Shown piece by piece: positions 1-6,161 of a stretch of DNA of 8,253 nucleotides. The DNA is from Planctomycetaceae bacterium (GTDB lineage: Bacteria; Planctomycetota; Planctomycetia; Pirellulales; Thermoguttaceae). The translations under genes and the position numbers were made by a program. Positions within the stretch are counted from its first letter, which is position 1, and every line of letters starts with the position of its first letter. The stretch covers positions 1-8,253 of the forward strand of contig JAIRLW010000004.1 of NCBI GenBank assembly GCA_031259095.1, in the 5' to 3' direction. Below the pieces are notes generated by a model, which searched no databases, was not told where the DNA came from, and was given only the letters and a program-made list of their open reading frames with translations.

Positions 1-1176
1 CATCCGTCAGATCGTGCGATTCTTTCAAGATTGGAAACAATTCCGATTCTTCCGGGTCTTGTTGGAAAGGTGTTGGATGTTTATAAGGAACAATTGGAGA
101 TTACGTTGATTTCCAATTCGTTTCATGTTACTGAAAAATCGTTACCGAAAATTTACGCCGTTTACCGTCAAGCATGTGATGTTTTATGTGTCAATAATCC
201 GCCGCAACTCTATCTGACGCATAATCCGGTTTATGACGCCTACACAATGGGTGTTGATCAGGCTTTTATTGTTGTTTCATCAGGAATGGTTGAGGAATTT
301 AATGACGACGAATTATTGTACGTTTTAGGACATGAATTAGGACATTTTTTGTGCGGACACAATAAATATCACACGTTTATTGATCTTCTTGCCGGTAATA
401 CTGCAACCGCTTTACCCGATATTGCTAAAATTATGGCAAACGTTACATTTGCCCCGCTTTTGTATCTTTGGTCGCGGCGTTCCGAATTTTCCTGTGATCG
501 TGCGGGTTTATTGGCGTGTCAATCTTTGGAAACAGCACATCGGGCGAATTTAAGATTATGCGGTTGTTCCAAACGAATATTTGACCAACTTTCTCCCGAT
601 GCTCTTTTAGAACAAACAAACGAATTTCGAAAACGTGTATCAAAAAATTGGATAAGTCGTTTTTTTGCAACAGCAAACCAACTCTACGCAACACATCCAA
701 GAATAATTGAACGTTCTGCGGAGTTACAAGATTGGATTATCGAAGGTTGGTATGACGAAATCATTAAAGGAACACAGCAATCACGAACAAAACTGGCAGA
801 ACTCTTTGCCGGTGATCCGCAAACGCTTGAACTGACATTTATTCTTGTGCACAGTATTTCCGCAATTTGTGTTCAGGAATTTCAATTACCGCAGGAAACG
901 GTTGCACCAATTGTCCGAAATATTATGTACGAAAAAGGATCGCTCAAAGGAACTCCGTTAGAAAAAATACTGCGGATTGAATTGATTTTTGAAAAAATTG
1001 GCTCCAATACTATCCGTTACACATTAATTTTTCTTATCAATAATGGTGATACTGCTGTTCGGCAAAAATTCAGTCTGCCGACGCCGGAAAATTGGGATGA
1101 TGCTCCGTCGGAAATTCGTAATGAATTTGTTAAGAAAAATGAAAATACGATCATACAACTTCTTTACTCTATTTAG
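1..1176 (+). CDS. M48-family zinc metallopeptidase with a C-terminal extension (5' end outside window)
   Basis: Predicted zinc-dependent endopeptidase of the M48 (HtpX/Ste24-like) family. Numbering codons from base 1, the HELGH zinc-binding motif is at 111-115 (bases 331-345), the probable third ligand is Glu162 in SEFSCDRAGL, and THPR at 231-234 is the usual M48 C-terminal landmark. The frame is open to the left edge and reads HPSDRAILSR before the TTG at base 31. This HPxDR stretch is typical of the N-terminus of bacterial M48 proteins, so the true start lies upstream and TTG31 is not the start. No clear membrane helix is seen, unlike HtpX. Residues about 262-391 form an extra domain that aligns with the C-terminus of the gene at 1757-2413 (ILRIELIFEK against LLRIEYQLEK; WDDAPSEIR against WDDLPSKIR). 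This suggests the peptidase works with the downstream membrane proteins. The substrate is unknown. Confidence 0.88.
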   Translation, partial: HPSDRAILSRLETIPILPGLVGKVLDVYKEQLEITLISNSFHVTEKSLPKIYAVYRQACDVLCVNNPPQLYLTHNPVYDAYTMGVDQAFIVVSSGMVEEFNDDELLYVLGHELGHFLCGHNKYHTFIDLLAGNTATALPDIAKIMANVTFAPLLYLWSRRSEFSCDRAGLLACQSLETAHRANLRLCGCSKRIFDQLSPDALLEQTNEFRKRVSKNWISRFFATANQLYATHPRIIERSAELQDWIIEGWYDEIIKGTQQSRTKLAELFAGDPQTLELTFILVHSISAICVQEFQLPQETVAPIVRNIMYEKGSLKGTPLEKILRIELIFEKIGSNTIRYTLIFLINNGDTAVRQKFSLPTPENWDDAPSEIRNEFVKKNENTIIQLLYSI

Positions 1177-1239
1177 TTTTCATTTGGTAAAATAATTGTT
1201 TAAATTGCTTACATACTTTACTTTAGAAAGGATATTTTA

Positions 1240-1743
1240 ATGTTCCCGATTTTACCGCTAATAATCGTTTTAGGAGTTGCCTCAGCATCATTTACTTATT
1301 TTTGGCACGATATACGCGACTATTTAAATGGTACGTTTCGTGATTTTATTCAAAAACACTTCGGTATGGAATGGGGACAATATTTAGGGAAGTGTCTGGC
1401 ATGGCTTGATGATGGGATGGTATCTGCACGGAAGGGAGCCAAAAAATTTGTGGACTGGTTTAGATCACGTGTCATTACAATTGATACAACATACAAAAAA
1501 ATTCGTCCTAATAAGGCAACTTGCAATCGGGAAAGTTACGTAAAATGTGATGACGGACGTATTCTGCATCGAATAGAAGAAAAGGAAATATCGTACGACG
1601 AACTTCCGCAAGCAATTCGCCACGAAATGATTCGGCAAAAAACAACAGAAGCACAAATAGACAACAAGAAACTTATTGAGAAAAAAATTCAAGAACGCGC
1701 CGAAGAAGATAATTTTCAAGAACTTTTGGTAACTTCATTTTGA
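1240..1743 (+). CDS. Small membrane-anchored protein with WDDxPxEIR-type tail box (paralogue A)
   Basis: Unrecognised 167-residue protein. It starts with a hydrophobic segment (about residues 3-21, after a very short N-terminus), followed by an amphipathic, Trp- and Lys/Arg-rich middle (about 22-90) and a charged C-terminal part. The tail carries CNRESY (95-100) and SYDELPQAIR (118-127), then a probable helix rich in Lys, Glu and Gln. It aligns almost without gaps along its length with the protein at 4284-4793 (YFW/FFW, GKCLAWL/GKFLDWL, CNRESY/CTRETY, RQKTT/KQQTT), so the two are paralogues. The start is supported by AAAGGA at 1227-1232, 7 nt before the ATG. It lies 63 nt after the M48 gene and 13 nt before the next. 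The likely topology is an N-terminal anchor with a cytosolic tail. Function is unknown; an adaptor or scaffold role is inference only. Confidence 0.8.
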   Translation: MFPILPLIIVLGVASASFTYFWHDIRDYLNGTFRDFIQKHFGMEWGQYLGKCLAWLDDGMVSARKGAKKFVDWFRSRVITIDTTYKKIRPNKATCNRESYVKCDDGRILHRIEEKEISYDELPQAIRHEMIRQKTTEAQIDNKKLIEKKIQERAEEDNFQELLVTSF

Positions 1744-1756
1744 AAGGATTAAATTT

Positions 1757-2413
1757 ATGTCATCTAAAAAAAGAATAACAATAACCTTGTCAATTCTGTT
1801 TACAATCATTTTGTTATCAAGAATTGTTTCGACCGGTTTTACTCAAAATAAAACCGTCATATCCCGACCTGATTCAACCGTTACAAATAACAAAGAAGAC
1901 GCCGATGGTACAAAAATTTCAACGGCGTCTTTTAAAAGTAAAAATCATTACTTTTGGATTACCGGCGGAATTGTTATTGCCGTGATTATTTGTATCATTA
2001 TTTATTATTACCTTAAATGTGCAGATAAGAAAATGACAAAAATATTTCAAGAAACAATTATTGAGGATATTGTTTCCGGCTTGATTTCCAGCGTTTCGCT
2101 CAATAAAAATGAATTGAAAACAATAATTCATAATTTGATTATAAACAATAACCCTTTACCGTTATCGTTATCGTTAAAAAATTTGTTACGTATTGAATAT
2201 CAATTGGAGAAAACGAGTCCTGATATTGTTGTTCGTACCGTCATTATTGCGATTGAAAAGGAAGGTAATGTTGTTTTGAAAAAAATAACTTGTGAATTGT
2301 CATGGGATGATTTACCAAGCAAAATCAGGCATTCCTTTATTACTGAACAAAAAAGTAATTTATTTTATTCACTGTATCCCGTTAGCGAGGTAAATAATGA
2401 CATTACCGGGTAA
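1757..2413 (+). CDS. Two-helix membrane protein whose cytosolic domain resembles the M48 extension
   Basis: Unrecognised 218-residue protein. It has a basic N-terminus (SSKKR), hydrophobic helix 1 (about 7-23), a polar Ser/Thr/Asn-rich loop of some 40 residues, hydrophobic helix 2 (about 65-86), then KCADKK and a soluble domain (about 90-210). The natural topology has both ends in the cytosol and the loop outside; helix 1 could instead be a signal peptide. The soluble domain aligns with the C-terminus of the M48 protein encoded at 1-1176 and ends with SWDDLPSKIR (182-191), the box shared by four proteins here. AAAGGA at 1743-1748 lies 8 nt before the ATG and overlaps the preceding stop codon. 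The end overlaps the AAA+ gene by 17 nt, suggesting coupled translation and perhaps a physical partnership. A run of TTATCG units at about 2161-2175 encodes a Leu-Ser repeat. Confidence 0.8.
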   Translation: MSSKKRITITLSILFTIILLSRIVSTGFTQNKTVISRPDSTVTNNKEDADGTKISTASFKSKNHYFWITGGIVIAVIICIIIYYYLKCADKKMTKIFQETIIEDIVSGLISSVSLNKNELKTIIHNLIINNNPLPLSLSLKNLLRIEYQLEKTSPDIVVRTVIIAIEKEGNVVLKKITCELSWDDLPSKIRHSFITEQKSNLFYSLYPVSEVNNDITG

Positions 2414-2430
2414 ACGAATTGAACAGGAGG
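2387..2430 (+). promoter_or_regulatory. Two alternative ribosome binding sites for the AAA+ gene
   Basis: GAGG at 2387-2390 lies 6 nt before the ATG at 2397, inside the end of the preceding gene. A stronger AGGAGG at 2425-2430 lies 14 nt before an in-frame ATG at 2445, a rather long spacing. The first site gives a 330-residue protein and the second a 314-residue one. The 16 residues at stake precede the conserved AAA+ region, so homology does not settle the choice. The upstream start is preferred for its spacing and coupling. Confidence 0.5.
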
Positions 2431-3389
2431 AATCTCTTTTTGCCATGAAAAGTACAAAAACGGATCATTCCATAACTTCAATGAATGATGAAAACCGAAA
2501 CGAAAAGAAAAAGGTACCGGAAAAAGAAAAACCGGTTTCATTTATTGCACGTAAACCGTTGTATTCTTTTGAACAGGTTATTTTGCCGGAATCAGTTCGG
2601 TTACAGTTTCGGGTTTTGCGCAGCCGGATTACCAATCACAAATTATTGTACGATGATTGGGAACTTGGTAAAATCGATCCGCAAGGACGGCATGTTGCGT
2701 TTAATCTTTACGGAGTACCGGGAACAGGAAAAACAATGTGTGTTGAAGCTCTTGCGTCTGAATTGGGTAAGATGGTGATTGATATTAGTTACGCGGAAAT
2801 TGAATCAAAATATGTCGGTGATACCGGTAAAAATATTACGGCAGCGTTCAAAGCGGCAAGCGAAAGCGGTGCGTTACTTTTTTTCGACGAAGCCGATTCG
2901 ATTCTTGGACGGCGTATGACAAATGTTACGCAAGCCGCGGATCATGGAGTTAATGTTGCGCGGGCGGTCATGTTAAAACAACTGGACAGTTTTGATGGAA
3001 TTGTTGCGTTTGCAACCAATTTGTCAAAAAATTTCGATAACGCTTTTGTTCGGCGAATTGCGCAACATATTGAAATTCCGTTACCCGATGCGGAAGGTCG
3101 GCGAATACTTTGGGAAAAGATGATTTCATCAAAAGTGCCGGGGCGTGAATATCTGGATTGGAACCGATTGGTTCAGGAATCCGAAGGGTTTTCCGGCGGC
3201 GATATTAAAAATGCTGTTGTCAACGGACTCGCTAATACAGCAAGTCTGGAAGAAAAACATCGGACGGCAACAACAGAAATTTTTGTTATTGAAATCGGTA
3301 ATATTCATCATGCGAAACAAAATGTCGGAACAACAACTGCCGTTAAAGTTAAAGAAGAAATTCTGGATAAAATGCCGGAAAATATTTAA
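2397..3389 (+). CDS. Single-domain AAA+ ATPase (classic AAA clade, FtsH/Cdc48-like)
   Basis: ATP-driven remodelling motor predicted to thread or disassemble protein substrates. In the 330-residue form: a charged, probably disordered N-terminus (1-50); a conserved lead-in to the ATPase domain (about 55-105); Walker A GVPGTGKT (106-113); pore-loop motif KYVG (138-141); Walker B LLFFDEAD (160-167); sensor 1 FATN (205-208); arginine-finger region FVRRI (217-221); and the lid-domain motif GFSGGDIKNA (264-273). All catalytic residues look intact. Unlike FtsH it has no membrane helices and no M41 peptidase domain. It resembles a stand-alone bacterial AAA family commonly annotated just as ATP-binding protein. 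A separate zinc peptidase is encoded upstream, so the motor and peptidase could work in trans; that is inference. It overlaps the previous gene by 17 nt and is followed 35 nt later by a DUF1232 gene. Confidence 0.93.
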   Translation: MTLPGKRIEQEESLFAMKSTKTDHSITSMNDENRNEKKKVPEKEKPVSFIARKPLYSFEQVILPESVRLQFRVLRSRITNHKLLYDDWELGKIDPQGRHVAFNLYGVPGTGKTMCVEALASELGKMVIDISYAEIESKYVGDTGKNITAAFKAASESGALLFFDEADSILGRRMTNVTQAADHGVNVARAVMLKQLDSFDGIVAFATNLSKNFDNAFVRRIAQHIEIPLPDAEGRRILWEKMISSKVPGREYLDWNRLVQESEGFSGGDIKNAVVNGLANTASLEEKHRTATTEIFVIEIGNIHHAKQNVGTTTAVKVKEEILDKMPENI

Positions 3390-3424
3390 GTAAACTAAAA
3401 TCATTTTTCAACTTGTTTTAATCA

Positions 3425-3784
3425 ATGACTGATCAATATCAAAAGTACGAAAAAAACTACTCCGAAAAATCCTTTTGGCAAAAGATAAAAGGAACTGTAC
3501 ATAAATTGGGCGGAAAGTTTCTTGAGGAGACATTGATGTTATACTATACACTTTTATCTCCTGAAACACCTCTCCACGTAAAGGCAATAATTATTGGCGC
3601 ATTGGGTTATTTTATTAGTCCAATAGATGTTATACCTGATGTTTTACCTCTTGTCGGTTATGTAGATGACGCTGCGGTTATTGCAGCAACAGTAAAAACT
3701 GTTACAAAGACAGTCGTCAAACATTGTAAAATAGAGGAGTTTAAGGAAAAAGCCCGACAAAAGATTAAAGAACTTTTGGGATAA
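3425..3784 (+). CDS. DUF1232 / YkvA-family membrane protein
   Basis: A 119-residue protein with the DUF1232 signature SPIDVIPDVLPLVGYVDD at residues 65-82, preceded by the usual LLSPETPLHVKAIIIGALGYFI-type stretch (about 43-64) and followed by a hydrophobic Ala/Val/Thr-rich helix (83-98) and a basic C-terminus. The family is widespread and small, predicted membrane-associated, and its biochemical role is not established. The length is normal for the family, with a polar N-terminal extension of about 40 residues. There is no ribosome binding site upstream of the ATG; the leader is AT-rich (TTTTTCAAC then TTTTAATCA). It sits directly after the AAA+ gene and before a run of small membrane proteins, which fits a membrane-located assembly. 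The shared tail box of its neighbours is absent. Confidence 0.88.
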   Translation: MTDQYQKYEKNYSEKSFWQKIKGTVHKLGGKFLEETLMLYYTLLSPETPLHVKAIIIGALGYFISPIDVIPDVLPLVGYVDDAAVIAATVKTVTKTVVKHCKIEEFKEKARQKIKELLG

Positions 3785-3834
3785 AATATTGTACATTTTA
3801 TTTACTTTACAAATTTTAACAAGAAACCATTACA

Positions 3835-4215
3835 ATGTATGATTCACTTTTTAAACTTGCGGTTGGTATTGCGGCGGCGGTAGGCGCTTATTTTATTGCC
3901 AATGAAACATCTAAATGGCTGACCGGTAAACATATTCACCAACATGCATACGATTATTTACAATCACAATTTCCATCATTTTTCAAAATAGTTGAAACAT
4001 GGTGCCAAACAACAGCAGATTGGACGTCAGTTCAACTTCAATTTATTGTTGACGATACAAAAGTTACAACACGTAATTTACTGAAAGCAGTGGGTTTTTC
4101 GAAAGAACCGGAGAAAAAACCAACCATCATCACAGAAGAATATATTACACCGGAACAGGCGCGCGAGTTGGGATTCTCAACCGAAAAAAGTGAATACATT
4201 GAATTATTTTCCTGA
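3835..4215 (+). CDS. Small single-helix membrane protein
   Basis: Unrecognised 126-residue protein with an N-terminal Ala/Gly-rich membrane helix (about 5-22), a middle region rich in His, Gln and aromatic residues (23-85) and a charged tail beginning near residue 88. The tail contains EEYITPEQARELGF (101-114). This loosely recalls the tail of the 1240-1743 protein (EEKEISYDELPQAIR), but it lacks the P-x-x-IR core, so common descent is only a possibility. The size and layout (N-terminal anchor, amphipathic middle, charged tail) match the two paralogues encoded at 1240-1743 and 4284-4793. No ribosome binding site is visible before the ATG; the leader is AT-rich. It lies 50 nt after the DUF1232 gene and 68 nt before the next gene. 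Function unknown. Confidence 0.72.
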   Translation: MYDSLFKLAVGIAAAVGAYFIANETSKWLTGKHIHQHAYDYLQSQFPSFFKIVETWCQTTADWTSVQLQFIVDDTKVTTRNLLKAVGFSKEPEKKPTIITEEYITPEQARELGFSTEKSEYIELFS

Positions 4216-4283
4216 TTACTGAAAACTGTACAGAATACATTTTTTTGTTTCGTTTTTCAACCTTAACCTAATTCTAAACTATT

Positions 4284-4793
4284 ATGGCGATTATCACACT
4301 TACTACACTTGCACTTAGTGCATTAGGAATTTTGGGTACTGCATTTTTTTGGCAGTTGCTTCTGGTATTTTTAGCCGGTCAATTTTGCCTTTGGATTGCA
4401 AAGCATTATGGCGAAAAGATTGCCGGTGAATTTGGAAAGTTTCTTGATTGGCTCAATCGTAAAATCTTATCAATTAGTACGGCAGTTATCAAGAAAATTG
4501 TTAAGATGTTCAAGTCGTTTGTTCTTGAAATGAAAGCAACTTATGAGAAAAAAAGTGCAGATACTGTTGAATGTACACGTGAAACTTATACGGATATTGG
4601 TAATGATAAAGTACAGAAAACAATTGAAACAACAATTATCCCATGGGAAGATGTACCCAAAGAAATTCGGAACAAAATGGTAAAACAGCAAACAACACAA
4701 TCAGTCATGGATGAAAAACAGTTTGTTCTCGATCTTACTAAAAAACGGGCAAAAGAAGAAAATCTGCCGGAAATTATGGAATTGGTTGTTTAG
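4284..4793 (+). CDS. Small membrane-anchored protein with WDDxPxEIR-type tail box (paralogue B)
   Basis: A 169-residue paralogue of the protein at 1240-1743. The N-terminus is strongly hydrophobic (about residues 3-39, enough for one long or two short helices), followed by a Lys-rich amphipathic part (40-90) and a charged tail. CTRETY (97-102), PWEDVPKEIR (120-129), KQQTT (134-138) and RAKEEN (155-160) line up with CNRESY, SYDELPQAIR, RQKTT and RAEEDN of paralogue A at a constant offset of two residues. By eye roughly a third of the tail residues are identical, so the duplication is not recent. No ribosome binding site precedes the ATG; the leader shares TTTTTCAAC with that of the DUF1232 gene. 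Position just before the lipase gene mirrors paralogue A, which follows the peptidase gene. Function unknown. Confidence 0.8.
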   Translation: MAIITLTTLALSALGILGTAFFWQLLLVFLAGQFCLWIAKHYGEKIAGEFGKFLDWLNRKILSISTAVIKKIVKMFKSFVLEMKATYEKKSADTVECTRETYTDIGNDKVQKTIETTIIPWEDVPKEIRNKMVKQQTTQSVMDEKQFVLDLTKKRAKEENLPEIMELVV

Positions 4794-4840
4794 CAATAAT
4801 TCCGAACCGTTATTATCAAAATTTTTAAAACAATAAATAC

Positions 4841-5620
4841 ATGGCGGACAATTCCCAATATCTTGAACATATTGAATACCGTTGCGCACTTGTTGCGGAG
4901 AAGGTTTATCAATTCGGCAACCTTACCGATACAGGAATCTTTGACGCTTCACCGGAACAAATTCATAACGTTTTTGGAGGTTCGGAAATTGTATTTCGTG
5001 ACGATTATGGTTTTCACGCGAAACTTTATTATGATTTACGTTCCGATCAATTTATTCTCGGTTTCGGCGGAACAACCTTTGATAATATCAATGATTGGGT
5101 GACCAATTTTAATCAGTTTTTCGGACAACAATCTGATCAATACACCAAAGGAATTGAACTCGTTGATAAAATCCGTAATAATTTTGTTGACAAAGTTATT
5201 GTTACGGGACATTCACTTGGCGGAGGAATTGCGGCTGTTGCTGCAATTACAGGAAAACTGAAAGGTTTTGTTTTTAATCCGCCGGCTATTCACCGGAACA
5301 CTCTCGAACAATTTGATCCGCAGAATATTATTGATGCAGAAAACAATCTCAAATGTTTTGTTGTTACCGGAGAAATTCTTGATCTTGTCAACACGACAAT
5401 TAGTATTCAGCATCGCCGAATCGGTACAAAAATTCCTCTTTACGGTAGTTGGAAAATTCCTGTTTTCAGCGGTTTACTCGGACGGCAATTCACAAAAATA
5501 CTTGTTCCGAATCCGGTTGTAGTGCTTGCCGGCATGGCTGGAATTCCGTTACTGAAAAAGAGTATCAATTTACACAGTATGGAAGAAGTTTTTATCGGTT
5601 TAAAGAAACATTTCTCATAA
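4841..5620 (+). CDS. Lipase-like alpha/beta hydrolase (class 3 lipase type)
   Basis: A 259-residue predicted serine esterase or lipase. The nucleophile elbow GHSLGG is at 123-128 with Ser125. The region FILGFGGT (71-78) resembles the oxyanion-hole strand of class 3 lipases, and DNINDWVTNF (81-90) follows as in that family. Candidate remaining triad members are Asp181 (in GEILD) and His245 (in NLHSMEEV). A hydrophobic patch (about 224-237) might touch membranes. There is no signal peptide, so it is probably cytosolic or acts at the inner face of the membrane. Related folds include phospholipase-type toxins and effectors, so a lipid substrate is plausible but unproven. It begins without a ribosome binding site, 47 nt after paralogue B, and is the last gene of the tight cluster. 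A housekeeping esterase is the alternative; the company it keeps argues against that. Confidence 0.88.
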   Translation: MADNSQYLEHIEYRCALVAEKVYQFGNLTDTGIFDASPEQIHNVFGGSEIVFRDDYGFHAKLYYDLRSDQFILGFGGTTFDNINDWVTNFNQFFGQQSDQYTKGIELVDKIRNNFVDKVIVTGHSLGGGIAAVAAITGKLKGFVFNPPAIHRNTLEQFDPQNIIDAENNLKCFVVTGEILDLVNTTISIQHRRIGTKIPLYGSWKIPVFSGLLGRQFTKILVPNPVVVLAGMAGIPLLKKSINLHSMEEVFIGLKKHFS

Positions 5621-5724
5621 TGTTTGGTTTTAATCGTTTATATCACGTTCAAAAAAATCCTAATTATTTCTGAATTTGAGAGCCGGTTATTTGTATCAAT
5701 AATTCAAAGATTGGCAATTTTTTG

Positions 5725-5752
5725 CAAAAAGGCCGCGTCGGCGCTAGCCAAC
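5725..5752 (+). repeat. REP-like repeat, copy 1 (degenerate)
   Basis: The stretch CAAAAAGGCCGCGTCGGC followed by GCTAGCCAAC matches copy 2 at 6063-6089 with only a few differences. It is markedly GC-rich within AT-rich flanks. Its own arms GTCGGC and GCCAAC pair except for one C-A mismatch, so this copy is a poorer hairpin. Confidence 0.6.
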
Positions 5753-5859
5753 TGTGATTCTGTGGACGGACAAAAATTAGAGACCAAAACGGAAAGAAAC
5801 ACTAGTTACCGTCGTTAATTCTAAATCCTCTCTTTGGTATGGCTATGCCGTGTTGGGAT

Positions 5860-5868
5860 TGCTATAAT
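5860..5868 (+). promoter_or_regulatory. Extended -10 promoter-like site
   Basis: TGCTATAAT is a perfect TGnTATAAT extended -10 element, which can work without a -35 box; no good -35 is seen 17 nt upstream. Transcription would start near 5875. It leads to AAGGAG at 5887-5892 and a TTG at 5900 that opens only a seven-codon frame, so the product, if any, could be a leader, a short RNA or a relic. Confidence 0.4.
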
Positions 5869-5922
5869 AGATGATCGCAAATTGACAAGGAGAAAAATAT
5901 TGATTATACCGTTTTCACTTTA

Positions 5923-5934
5923 AAAACCGGTTTT
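5923..5934. promoter_or_regulatory. 12-nt perfect palindrome, possible operator
   Basis: AAAACCGGTTTT is a perfect palindrome about 50 nt downstream of the predicted start from the extended -10 site. Such symmetry suits a dimeric repressor, but no second copy or cognate regulator is seen in the window, and chance occurrence is possible in this AT-rich DNA. Confidence 0.2.
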
Positions 5935-6062
5935 ATATTTTCGTTTAACTCCGCAATTTAAGGTGTTTTTACATTTCAAAAAACGATTTTCAAAAGAGCT
6001 AGGGTATATTTCAGAAGTTTGAAGTTGCTGTTTGGTCAATATCAGGTAGCGGCGTCTTTGGT

Positions 6063-6094
6063 CAAAAGGTCGCGTCGGCAATAGCCGACACGAT
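6063..6094 (+). repeat. REP-like repeat, copy 2, with strong hairpin
   Basis: The core GTCGGC (6074-6079), loop AATA and GCCGAC (6084-6089) form a perfect 6-bp stem. Past one C-A mismatch, 6069-6072 pairs with 6091-6094 (last pair G-T), giving about ten pairs. AAAGG (6065-6069) could alternatively pair with CCTTT (6107-6111) to close a larger structure. No T-run follows, so it is not a standard terminator. Its similarity to copy 1, 338 nt away, suggests a dispersed element. Confidence 0.65.
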
Positions 6095-6133
6095 GGTAGG
6101 TGAAAGCCTTTCGAACAAAACATCGTTGGATTA

Positions 6134-6161
6134 TTGACATAAATAATTATCTCCCTAAAAT
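6134..6161 (+). promoter_or_regulatory. Sigma70-type promoter for the coiled-coil gene
   Basis: TTGACA (6134-6139, perfect -35) and TAAAAT (6156-6161, five of six -10 bases) are separated by 16 nt. Transcription would begin near 6168, leaving a leader of about 35 nt that includes AAGGA at 6191-6195 before the ATG at 6203. This is the best promoter seen in the window and indicates that the downstream gene is transcribed separately from the cassette. Confidence 0.6.

Noticed and set aside
31..1176. TTG at base 31 as the start of the M48 gene
   Set aside because: The frame is open to base 1 and the ten codons before it (HPSDRAILSR) look like the conserved N-terminal part of bacterial M48 proteins, so the gene begins upstream of the window.
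2397..3389. Annotation as FtsH
   Set aside because: The protein lacks N-terminal membrane helices and the M41 HExxH peptidase domain; only the AAA+ domain is alike.
5620..5673. 17-codon frame starting with an ATG that overlaps the lipase stop codon
   Set aside because: Too short and without family resemblance or further support; TAATG overlaps arise by chance.
5624..5818. 64-codon + strand frame starting with TTG
   Set aside because: No ribosome binding site, no recognisable domain, and it runs straight through repeat copy 1, which explains its unusual composition.
6063..6114. Rho-independent terminator
   Set aside because: The hairpin is good but is not followed by a T-run, and a similar sequence recurs 338 nt upstream, favouring a repeat element.
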